Below are positions 30,901-55,318 of a stretch of DNA of 64,000 bases, piece after piece (the first letter of the stretch is position 1; each line of letters opens with the position of its first letter). The notes beneath the pieces were generated by a model that saw only the letters and a list, made by a program, of their open reading frames with translations, was not told the DNA's origin and did not search any database. The position numbers were made by a program, and so were the translations under genes. The stretch lies in the NCBI RefSeq assembly GCF_027244095.1, contig NC_069658.1, forward strand, positions 51,571,001 through 51,635,000. Direction: 5' to 3'. This DNA comes from Hemicordylus capensis (Eukaryota; Chordata; Lepidosauria; Squamata; Cordylidae).

Positions 30901-32243
30901 AGTGAAGTGGAGGAAGGAAGTGCTGGTAGCTGGGGTTGCTGTTGTGCAACATGTGGATGGGAGAACTTGGTTTTGCTTACAGGTAACAGTAGTTGCTGGT
31001 AAGGGGGAGTCTAAAACCTTACTCCTAAAACTCATACTTCTAGGTGGGAACCAGCGTGAACTTGCCCGCCAGAAAAACATGAAGAAATCTCAAGAACAGA
31101 GCAAGGGGAAGAGAAAAGAGGATACTTTGTCTGCTTCTCAGAGAAAACAGAGGTAAATTTGCCAGCAATTTGTGTCTCTGGTATCTGGTGCATGCATAAG
31201 AAAGGAATGCACTGTGACCTTTGCCAATGGGTAGTTGAAGCAGTTCTACCCCAGCAGATGAGCCTGACCCAGCTATTGGAACAGGGTCAGTTGAACTGAG
31301 GTTTTTCTCTCTCCCTTCCCCCAAGAAAGAATTCTGCTCTAGCTGCCAGCTCCCCTCAGACTGCACAAGTGAAGAGTATCCTGACCTCTGCCACTGGCCA
31401 GGAAAACAAGGGCTGTGGGAACTTATGCCCATCTCTCCTAGAAAGAACACCATAGCAACATCATCTACTCTCTTATCATTAGCTAGAGGAGTAAGAGTCA
31501 CTAGGTAGTTGTACAACCTCTATCCAAGCAAGAACACAAGCAAGCAAAGGCCAGCCTGACCAGTGTTCCCTCTAAGGCGTGTGCATGTGTGCACGCTCAC
31601 AAGGTTTTTTTATGTCAGCTCAGTTCATTTTAGATCCCACTCAGGTTGAATTGGGAATGCCCCATTCTGAATTTATTTGCGCGTGCACTGCCTTGATACT
31701 GCTGCCCAGAACAAAACTCATTCCGCACACAAATGAGAAAAAATTGGAGAGAACACTGAGCCTGACTTCATCTTCAAATAAACTCATATTAACAAGTTAC
31801 CTTTGTTCTGACATGGTCCACTGGATCTCTCTTCAACTCTTTCCCTCTACTCCCTTTGTGTTTCATCGTTGTAAGACTGAGATCGGCTTAATTTTTGATA
31901 TGTCACTTTAGAATACAGTATTTGTCTAAAAGCAAGTTAAATTGAGTTGTACATGACTTTCCTCAAAGTATAACTCTGAAATGTGGTGGCTAATTATAAA
32001 CTGTATTGGATAATTGGGAAACTAATTTAAAATTGACTTTTCCCATTTATTGAGAAGTAGTTTGAAGGTGGAAGATTAGCATTTTTTAAAATGGATTTCT
32101 TTACTGGTCTACTAAGTATACAGAAACGGGAAAACGTAGTGGCTACTCACTTCCTTCTTTTCCTTTACAGAGACTCTGAAATTATGCAACAAAAGCAGAA
32201 AGCAGCTAATGAGAAGAAATCTCTTCAGACAGGAGCAAAATAA
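27935..32243 (+). CDS. SERF1: SERF1 gene, small EDRK-rich factor 1, complete (62 aa)
   Basis: SERF proteins are short, highly basic and mostly disordered. The family (MOAG-4/SERF) speeds amyloid aggregation of other proteins by charge, and nuclear or nucleolar RNA-related roles have been proposed. Three coding exons at 27935-27941, 31044-31152 and 32171-32243 give 62 residues. They begin [20 protein letters not shown], continue with [20 protein letters not shown] and end in [14 protein letters not shown]. This differs from human SERF1A at only a few positions. The first exon contributes only two codons and one base before GTAAGT. Phases join exactly, with the Arg codon C|GT and another Arg codon AG|A. 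The gene starts head-to-head with BDP1, 1.26 kb away, and lies upstream of SMN as in mammals. SERF2 shares the N-terminal motif, but the length, C-terminus and synteny favour SERF1. Confidence 0.95.
29795..29924 (-). repeat. tRNA-related SINE fragment
   Basis: ATATGAACCTGCCTTTTATA, GGATTGGTCCATCTAAGTTA and AACTGGCAGTGGTTCT follow the order seen at 2485 and 63510. Truncated by the adjacent SINE. Confidence 0.6.
29925..30185 (+). repeat. Sauria-type SINE, plus strand
   Basis: CTCAGCAGGGAAATGCTTAACT, GGTTGCCAGTTTGAATCCCT (B-box), TATCGGGCAGCAGCAATGTA, GGCAATGGTAAACCTCTCCT, tail CCAGGAGTCAAAATCGACTTG. Confidence 0.82.
31044..31152 (+). CDS. SERF1: SERF1 coding exon 2
   Basis: Acceptor TTCTAG|GTGGG, donor CAGAG|GTAAAT, 109 nt. 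It holds most of the conserved SERF motif ([29 protein letters not shown]). Confidence 0.94.
31153..32170 (+). other. SERF1 intron 2
   Basis: Holds an intact hAT MITE at 31561-31759; the rest is unique sequence without coding potential. Confidence 0.55.
31561..31759. mobile_element. hAT MITE (CAGTGTTC family) with perfect 8-bp target duplication
   Basis: 199 bp. Begins CAGTGTTCCCTCTAAGG and ends TTGGAGAGAACACTG, an inverted pair. Flanked by AGCCTGAC at 31553-31560 and 31760-31767. No coding capacity. Confidence 0.92.
32171..32243 (+). CDS. SERF1: SERF1 coding exon 3 and stop
   Basis: Acceptor TTTACAG|AGACTC. It encodes [19 protein letters not shown] then TGAK and stops with TAA at 32241-32243. 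The 3' UTR follows. Confidence 0.93.
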
Positions 32244-32930
32244 TCTGTGGCTACACAAAGGACCTAATAATGCTGCAGTGCAACTCAAAATATAGGGCCT
32301 AAAAAAAGACATATTTGTAAAAGTAGCCAGCCATTAAAAGGTTTAATGTTTATCTTCTACTTGCTCACTTGTCCAGTATGCATTTATTTAGAGCGTCTGG
32401 TTAGTATAGTGCAGTTGCAGCTGACTTGGCTTTAATTGAATTACTATAGTCTGTTCCCATAAAATTGGATTCTAAGTTCTTAATTCCCTTTGCATGTCTA
32501 TTTAGTAATGGTAGCATTAGCTTGACTGCAGTTTTCATTGTTAAAATGTTTGCTCAGTAAATGGCTTGTATAACTGTACCAGTTCTCAAATATGCAGGTA
32601 GACTGGGAAACCTATATGGTAAATTTTAACAAAATTCAAATAACTGCTTTAAAAGCCCAGTTCTCTGTACTTGCTTTCCACTTTGTAAAGGTCAGCTGTA
32701 AAGTTAAGCATAAATTATTTTTACAATAAAATCTTGCATGAATACTGTGTAGTTTGGAATGGGTACTCGAGAGTTCTAAAAGGTTTGCTGCTGCTGCTGC
32801 TGACAGTATGGCACTGTTTGGAGATCTTAGTCCTTTGGTCAGCACAGTTAGTTAACTTAAGCCTTGCAGTCGTGTATAATTGCAGCTGAAGTACTTGAAA
32901 TCGTTCTTCAATGACTAGAAAATAAAATTC
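32244..32930 (+). other. SERF1: SERF1 3' UTR (approximate)
   Basis: Non-repetitive, AT-rich sequence after the stop codon. AATAAA signals occur at 32725-32730 and 32921-32926. The end used cannot be decided from sequence alone. Confidence 0.55.
32725..32730 (+). terminator. candidate poly(A) signal of SERF1
   Basis: Canonical AATAAA about 480 bases after the stop codon in unique sequence. A second AATAAA at 32921 is an alternative. Confidence 0.5.
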
Positions 32931-33614
32931 TCTATACGTTACTGTGTAAAACTGCAATTAAAATTTCTAATATGAATGAAAAATTTAAGCTACATTATCT
33001 TGACTAGAGCTTGATTGATTATGCCTGTATACCACTTGAGTTCTCCTATATTTTCTTCTTGTTCTCGAAAGGAGGGCAGGGTATAGTGTAACTTGAGGGG
33101 CAGAGGGGGACACTACAAATGACAGTTAAAGAATAAGTTCTAGGACTCTTTTTATAGAGCCATAGCTTGAGTATTGTGAGTTAAAGGTCCTTGTTGAACT
33201 ACTCGTCTGGCTCTTGTGGTTGCAGTTTAACTAGTGAGGAAGAACAAAACACACTGAAATTGAGCCAAGTGATTCTTCTGTGCCCTGCTTATCCAAAACA
33301 ATGGAGTTCTATAGATCATATTTGTAAATTGTGAAGGAGGCAGAGTGAACTCAACTCTATTTTGAGAAGTTCAAAGAATGTTAAGAATACAAAAAGAGTA
33401 AAGTACAATTAGTTCCACCAGTGTTTGTTTAAATGTACAGCAAGCAATCAAATCTTGTGATCAATCAAGCAAGACCATGATGCAGGCAAAATTCATGATG
33501 TAGGCTATTGGACATAGCTGAATATGATTGAAAAGGAGTATATAACCTGTTGATGATTTAATAGCTTTAAAATAGACAAGAATATAACAGGCACACTATT
33601 GTGCTGTGAAATGA
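32931..33614. other. SERF1-SMN spacer, unique part
   Basis: AT-rich sequence; I see no gene or repeat. Confidence 0.45.
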
Positions 33615-34434
33615 TCTATTATATTAATTCTTGTAGACATGCCTCTGTGGGGATGCGTCCCAGCAACCCAGCGGATTGGCTGGGCAGCAGTTGGCCGTGT
33701 ACGGAAGTGGCCGCTTAGGGAGGAAAGGAAAGCGGGCAAGCAGAGAGAACTGAACGGACTGGGGCAGAAGGGAGGGGGGAAGCTGTGGGGAGAGAAAGTG
33801 CAGAGCCTGGTTGGGCAGAGACACAGAAATGGCTGGCTGCTTCAGAAGACGCTCGCTAGAGGGAGGGCCATGCAGGAAGGAGCCGCTGAACACTTAGCCG
33901 CCCGACACTAGGGACTGGAGGAAGGAGGAGGTGGCAACGAAAACACAAGCAGGCTAAAAAGCGGGAGGGGGAGCACGAATGAGAGAGAGAAAATGAGGGG
34001 GGAACGGGGGAGGGAGCAAGCTGGGGCAGAAGGCTTGGGGAGAGCGTGGACTGGGGCAGAAGATGGTGGGAGTGTACTGCGGAGGCAAGCGGTGGGCCGC
34101 AGAGCCAGTACTTGGCCCAGCAGTGGGCCTCCCAGGCGGCGAGCCCACCCCGCCCACGGAGGCCAGGCAGTGGTGGGCCCAGCTTGCCCATGGGAGGCCG
34201 GGGCGGGAGGGAACCGGGCGGCGAAACTTCCCTGTTTGCTGCCCGGGAGGAGGAGCAGCGGCAGCGGGGCCCTTTTCGGCTGCCCGCCTCCCGGTAAGGC
34301 TTGTGGCAGCAGAGGTCAAACTCAGTGTGGGGAGGAGGGAAGGCAGGAGAGAGTGGGGGAGGGCAAGAGAGAATGGGGGAGGGGGGAAAGCCAGCCCCCA
34401 AGAGCGCACAGATGCTCTGTGCAGGTCGGCTAGT
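33615..34434 (+). mobile_element. Non-autonomous Helitron, both ends visible
   Basis: Starts TCTATTATATTAATTC after an A and ends with the hairpin GCACAGATGCTCTGTGC, a short spacer and CTAGT before a T, so it sits between A and T, the Helitron target rule. The body is GC-rich (GATTGGCTGGGCAGCAG; long GGGAGG stretches) and shares GGATTGGCTGGGCAGC and the end with copies at 47028-47397 and 10710. No Rep/Helicase. Open frames here reflect base composition. Confidence 0.78.
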
Positions 34435-36410
34435 TATATACTTATTTAGCATGAGCCAGATAGCACATGTAGAATTTGGATAGCATTCAAAGTTCTGCCT
34501 TTGCTAGCCTCGGAAGATTGAGTAGTTAATAATGGGGTTCTGATGCACATGTTTAAGTACCTGCACACCCTAGCTACCTCAGTGCTAATCTATCCATCTA
34601 TGGATTTGTGGAAATGCTTGTGCATAGCCATGTGTGTCACTCTACTACTATGAAAACTATGTTGCATTAAAGGGATATTGGTTATGGAAATTAAGATCTT
34701 TCTGGATCAGGCCAAGGATCAATTCTTGTTTTCATCAATGGTCAGATTTTTCCAGGAAAGTCACTACTGACAGAAAGGTAACAGCCCTTCCCATTGTCTG
34801 CTGCAGTAGCTAGCATTCAGAGGTACACAGTCTGAAACTGAAGTTATATTTAGCTGTTAACATAACTGGCCATGATAGGTCTATCCTCTCCTCCAACAAT
34901 ATAAAGCTGTGGCCATCACCTGTTGCAGTCAATACTACACATTATGCGAAGAAGCACTTCTGTCAGTTCTGAGTATTGCTAACTAAATTCAAGAAGATTG
35001 CTCTAATCACTTTCTTGGCATGATTTATAATTTAATGGAACACTCTTCTTTGATTTACTTTTCATCCCTGCTAGCCAATGAGAGGTGGGAGATCCAATGT
35101 GTCCTTTGTTTTGACACACATTGTTTTTGGGGGGCACACTATCCACTATTTAAATGTGTGTGGGTACAATTGTACAAATGTGATTATTTTAGAAAGGGAA
35201 ACTGGAATCCAAATCTGTGTACATTAATAGGGGATATATGAGGTCGCTAAGAGTCGACACTGACTTGATGGCAAAATCAATCAGCACTAATACAAGGATG
35301 TAAGTGATATATATGACAGAAGTGCTGGTCTGATATGTGCTAACAATTTTAAATCCTAACTATTTGAAGTAGAAGAATAATAGGTATGCTCAGGCTGTAA
35401 TCTTAACTTGGAAAGGCATCACTGCACTTGGAGGGACTTCTGAATAAACTGATATAGATTCAGAGTACAAAAGACATACTGTGGAGTGACATTAAATATT
35501 GGGGCAATAGTACACAGTTTAGTTTCCTATGGATGAGGTAGAGTTGTGTATTCAAATTGGTTATAAACTCTGTGCTAGTTGAGCAGTGTCATTATTCAAA
35601 GGCAAGGGAGAAAGATTTCAAGACTGAAGGCCACTCCTTTTTTTATTATTAAAGCCCTTGCCATCCATTAGTTGCTCAGTTACAGTAATCAAGAGAACCA
35701 AACTCAGATAAATTACAAGTAGTAGTAGGTACAGCCATTATGGAATTAATAGAAAATAGTTTGAAATTTCACATAAATTTTGCATCTGCTGGTAAGGACT
35801 TTGTGATTAAAAGAGTAGTGCAAGGAGTGTGTTGTAAGAGTAGACACAGGAACACAAACTAAAGGCAAGGAATGAGAAGAAGCAGCATACAACATCAAGG
35901 AAAGAATTGTAGATGACTGAGATAAGGGAAGTTGCTTGCCACCCATCAAGAATGATTCTTGCCCTGGAACCTCAAAATGTGAGTATCTGATCTTACTTTT
36001 ACTATGTTATCTAATCTTACAGATCACAGAATACATTTTTAAAAACTTACACTTCAGCTTCCTAGGGATCAGTTCTCAATTATTAAAGAAGCTTCCTAGG
36101 GATCAGTTCTCAATTATTAAAGATGCTACCAATCCAAAACAATAACCCAACCAAATCTGAGCACTTTGTGAATAACACATATTTTTTTTAAAAAAGTAAC
36201 AAGCAGGTAATACTACTTCACCATAATTCTTTTGACTGGTTAAAAAAAAGTGTTAAATCTTGCCAGATCTCAAAGAAAGAATATGGTTTTTGATTGTCCT
36301 GTCCTGAGATGCAACAAATGGGTTAATTTTTCCACTGTAGCAATAAACCAAAGCTGCTTGTCCCATGCATCTACAGCTGTTACATGCTTCCAATATTTTT
36401 ATCATATGAC
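34435..36410. other. SERF1-SMN spacer, AT-rich
   Basis: A SINE-tail scrap at 35228-35283 (AGAGTCGACACTGACTTGAT) and a 35-bp duplication at 36058-36125. Otherwise nothing recognised. Confidence 0.45.
36053..36125. repeat. 35-bp tandem duplication
   Basis: GCTTCCTAGGGATCAGTTCT plus CAATTATTAAAGA occurs twice back to back with almost no difference; a recent duplication. Confidence 0.85.
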
Positions 36411-36414
36411 TCAA

Positions 36415-37425
36415 ATCGGGTACAGTTGTAGGAACACCTCAACAATGTAATTTGTGATGTCATCCACCCGATCCAAGATGGTGGACACGTAAACTTTTGA
36501 GGTGCAAGTGGGCTAACTTGTGAACTGCCTAACCAATTTGAACCAAATTTGCTACAGATGTAGGGACACATAGGGATGCCCAAAGAGTGTGGTGTATGAT
36601 GAAGTAATCCACTGCAATTCAAGATGGTGGCCACGTGAACATCTGAGGCACAAGCAGGATAATTTGTAGACCATCTAACCAGTTTAAACCAAATTAGGTA
36701 CAGTTTCAGTGAATGACACATAAGGGCACCTCAACGGTATAGTTTGTGATGATGTCATCCACCCTGATCCAAGATGGTGGACATGTAAACTTTTGAGGCA
36801 CAAGTAGGCTAACTTGTGAACCACCTAACCTATTTGAACCAAATTTGCTACAGATGTAGGGACACATAGGAATGCCCAAATGACATGGTGTATGATGATG
36901 TCATTCATTCCAATTCAAGATGGTGACCGCATGAACATCTGAGGTGCAAGTGGGCTAATTTGTGGAGTGCCTAAGCTATTTGAACCAAATTGGGTAGAGT
37001 TGCAGTGACACATATGGACACATCCATGCTGATTCGAGACAACGGACCCATAAACTTTGGAGGCGCAAGTGGGCTAACTTGTGAACTGCCTAACCGATTT
37101 GAACCAAATTTGCTACAGTTGAATGGACACATAGTGATGCCCCAATAGTGTCGTTTGTGATGGTATCACCCAACCTGATCCAAAATGGCAGATGCATAAA
37201 CTTTTGAGGCACAAGTGCATTAATATGAAGACAGTCTAACTGATTTGAATCAAATTTGGAACAGCTGTAGTGAATGACACACAGGGACACCTCAGTGGTG
37301 AAGTTTGTAATGACGACGACATCCACCCCGGTCCAAGATGGCAGACATCTGAACATTTGAGGCGCAACAGATCTAACTTGTGGACCTCAATTTGCACCAA
37401 ATTTAGTCCAGATGTAGAGACAGTG
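36415..37425. repeat. Tandem array, about 147-bp units arranged as dimers (about seven units)
   Basis: The CCAAGATGGTGGAC-type segment recurs at about 36473, 36617, 36769, 36913, 37031, 37178 and 37331. Spacing is 144-153 except one shortened unit. Odd units share TTTGAACCAAATTTGCTACA, whereas units 2 and 6 share GTGAATGACACA and GGGCACCTCAACGG-like sequence, so the true period is a dimer of about 295 bp. Units are diverged. Confidence 0.85.
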
Positions 37426-38099
37426 AAAGGAAAGAGGGCTGGTTATTAGTTTTTACTAGAACAACTTGTCTTATGTTCTGATGCACTAGGAGCTGTCAGT
37501 CTGGTAACAGAGCAATCATAATAAACTGTTTGCCCTCTCACAAAAAGGAGAGGTGCTTGCGGGGAAGGGGCGGCGGTGGCCTTCCTGTTGGCGTGATTTT
37601 TCCCTTATTATTATTTTGCCTTAGTACACGCCATTGTAGCCTTCCCCTCTTCGCATTTCAGAGCGACAAATCCCGAGGCTTCTCTGCAAAACTTGGATTT
37701 GCTTGCTTCCGCTTTCGAAGGAAGTATCAGATCAACCTCACAGGAGTTCTTGCGCGGGGTGGAGAGACACCAAATCCAGAAAGCAGTTGTTCCCTTTGAT
37801 GATCGTACGCAGCAGCAGCAGGGCGCCCCACGGCATCTGAGCATGCCCAGTTGCTAGAGTAAGAGACCCTCTTGGGGCGCGGCGGGGGGGGGGGGGAGAA
37901 AAACCAGGCCGCACCGGAAAAGGCAACTCGCCCGAGGCGGCGCCAGAGAGCCAGGCGCGCTCGCAGAAGAGACCGTCTGAGCTCCTCCTCCCGCTGGTCC
38001 TCAGCGGATGAGGTAGTGGCTGCGACCACTTCGGCGGCGGCGGGCGTGAAAAGCGCCTCCTTCCCTTCCTCGCTGCTTCGGCTCGGCCCGGGAGCCCTC

Positions 38100-53042
<14,943 letters not shown>

Positions 53043-53047
53043 CTATA

Positions 53048-54488
53048 GTAAGTACTGCATTTTTGTTTAAGCTTTAACTTAACTGTAGAGATCAGGCTCC
53101 ACCTTGTCTTGACGACATAACATAAGCCTTGGACTTTTCACATGGATTTGCTGATTGAGAGAGGGTAGAAATTATGCCTCATGGTGCTTTCACAGAAGCC
53201 CCTGGAAGATAACAGGTTCACATAACTGAAATAGTCCAGGCTTGTTGTGGAGTGAGGATCTGGATACTAGAATGTACCTTTTTATTAATATGCATATTTT
53301 TTTGAGAGTAAATGCATAAGAGAAAAGGATGGCTGTTAATATTGGATTATAATTTATGTCTATTTCTGATATAGATAATCTTGGATGGAACATGAACTTA
53401 GCATTGGCAACAATTCTGAAACAATTCATGGCCTATACGATCTTCTTAAAACTAGATTTTAAAACATCTCTCCCACGGAGAGGGACACTCCACCTGTACA
53501 ATGATTAGCAAAAAATGAAGCTTTCACTGGTACCAAGATGACTGACTGGATAACCCACCCCACCCCCAAGAGTGGTGTATCACTTATGCACTGGCCAGCA
53601 ATGATATTTTGACTACTAGCAAGATTACTGACTGGATAACATTGCTTTTATCATCGATTGTCTGTATCTTGTAAGTCTAGAACAGGCACCTAATTACTGA
53701 CTGAATTATCAACTTCATGTGAATGATCTAGGGTTTCAATGACTAAGTCAGTCCTCCAAGTTGTAAAATATTTTTGCTTCTAAACTCTGCAATGTTAATA
53801 TGCTGACCGTTGCATTTTGACAAAGTGAAGCTGATTTTATGGATCTTAACCATACTTTTGAGATTCCATAGATACTATAATTTCATATAACTCTCTTGTA
53901 GATAAGGAATTAAATATTTCTTCCAGGTGCCTCTTACAGCACTGGTGTACATAACTTTCTAGTTACGGAAGACAGTTAGTGATCTGAACCACCACTAAAC
54001 AGGTGTTTGGGGTTTCCAGCTTTCCAAATAGGGTTAGAACAAATCCCTATGCCAGTGAAAAGGAAAATATTACTTTGTCACTCAACTTGTTTCAAATGGT
54101 GGTCAATAAAATAATTTTTTCCAACTTGACATTTTATTTTTTGAAAACATTGTTCTGGAAGTTGGAAAATATCTCACAGTTTGGTTGATATTTCCCTCTC
54201 TTCAAGGGAACTGAACATCTTGGCCCTACTGGAGGGATGGAGGTGGTCATTGTGGCGAGCAATATGCTGGACTGGGTGAAGCTTTACTCCAAGCCAACAG
54301 GACTCTTATGTTCTTAAGACTATTCATATAGTTAAGAATTCTGTTTAGTAGAATAAGTTATATACTGTTCTTCAATGATGGTTTACAAGTTAAACACAAG
54401 GGGAAAAGTTCATACATTGCAGCAGGTAAAGGAGATTAAAAAGCCTGGGAGAATAAAAAGAGCTTCTCCTGGCACTGAAATAACATCC
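53048..54488 (+). other. SMN 3' region (exon 8 expected) and spacer
   Basis: Mostly unique AT-rich sequence in which the non-coding exon 8 should lie. A degraded SINE-like stretch is at 54195-54320 (GGACTGGGTGAAGCTTTACT). Confidence 0.4.
54105..54110 (+). terminator. possible poly(A) signal of SMN (exon 8 not resolved)
   Basis: AATAAA in unique AT-rich sequence about 1 kb after exon 7, with T/G-rich sequence downstream. I cannot fix the exon 8 acceptor; a TTTCTAG at 53958-53964 is one weak candidate. Confidence 0.2.
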
Positions 54489-55318
54489 ACTAGACTTTAT
54501 TTTATTTTATTTATCAAATTTGTATAGTGCCCCAAACTTTTGTCTCTGGTCAGTTTACTACAACATAACACAGCACAAATTAAACACAGGAAATAAAAAC
54601 CTTAAAATCACAGTCTCTTCAGCCAAGCTTTTAAAAAGTTGTCAGAGATGGGAAGACTCATCTTCTCAGACTCAGGGAGCACATTCCCTAGTCTCGGGGC
54701 AGCAATGAAGAAGGCCCATCCCATCACCAGATGAGCCGGTAGCAATTGTAGACAACCCTCTCCAGATGATCTCAATGAGTGATGGGGCTTATGGTGAAGA
54801 CGACGTTCTCTAAATACCCCAGGGCCTAACCTATTTAGGGCTTTATAGGTTATAACAAGCACTTTGAATTTTGCCCAGAAACATATTGGTAGCCAGTGCG
54901 GTTATTTTAGTATAGAAGTAATATGGTCTCTGCGAGCTGATCCAGAGACCAACCTGCTGCCACACACTGTACTAACTGCAGTTTCCAGACTATATACAAA
55001 GGCAGCCCCACATAGAGTGTACTTCAGTAGTCAAGTCTGGAGGCTACTAGCATATGTAACACTGTCCTGAGTTCGTTCATCTCGAGAAATGGACGCAGCT
55101 GGCATATCTGCTGAAGCCGATCGATACAAAGCACCTCTGGCCACTGCCTCAGCCTGAGCTACCAGGGAGAGGTGTGGATCTAGAAGCACTCACAGACTGC
55201 ATACCTTTTCCTCCTGGGGACGTGTGACCCCATTAGGACCCAGCAGATCAAAATCTTCTCCAGAGTTCTGACCCCGTACAACAAGTACCTATTGTCTTAT
55301 CTGGATAAATTGGATTAA
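54489..55318 (-). mobile_element. L2 LINE, 3' part (C-terminal ORF2 and tail), minus strand
   Basis: Minus-strand reading shows LNP..PDKTEVL-like sequence, PNGVTRPQEEKVCSL, HWLPICFWAKFKVLVITYKA and the 3' end GGGGCACTATACAAATTTGA with TAAAA repeats. It is the downstream half of the L2 whose upstream half lies at 61490-61860; a DIRS element separates the halves. Several stops and shifts; inactive. Confidence 0.82.

Larger units (their letters stand above)
27942..31043 (+). other. SERF1 intron 1
   Basis: GC-rich start, then a retroposon-like stretch at 28235-28360 (TGTGGCGTCTTAAAGACGAA), a SINE/L2-tail scrap at 29100-29165, a MIR-like fragment at 29690-29760, a SINE piece at 29795-29925 and a Sauria-type SINE at 29925-30185. 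The rest is unique. Confidence 0.5.

Noticed and set aside
33856-34452. Long overlapping open frames on both strands (up to 198 codons)
   Set aside because: They fall in the GC-rich body of a Helitron, are low-complexity (Pro/Ser or Gly/Arg), lack homology that I recognise and occur on both strands at once.
36415-37425. Regular repeats that could be taken for a CRISPR array
   Set aside because: Units of about 147 bp are repeats throughout with no unique spacers, in vertebrate DNA.
53048-54488. A coding SMN exon 8
   Set aside because: The stop codon is in exon 7; nothing in this stretch shows a conserved frame. Only a non-coding exon is expected.
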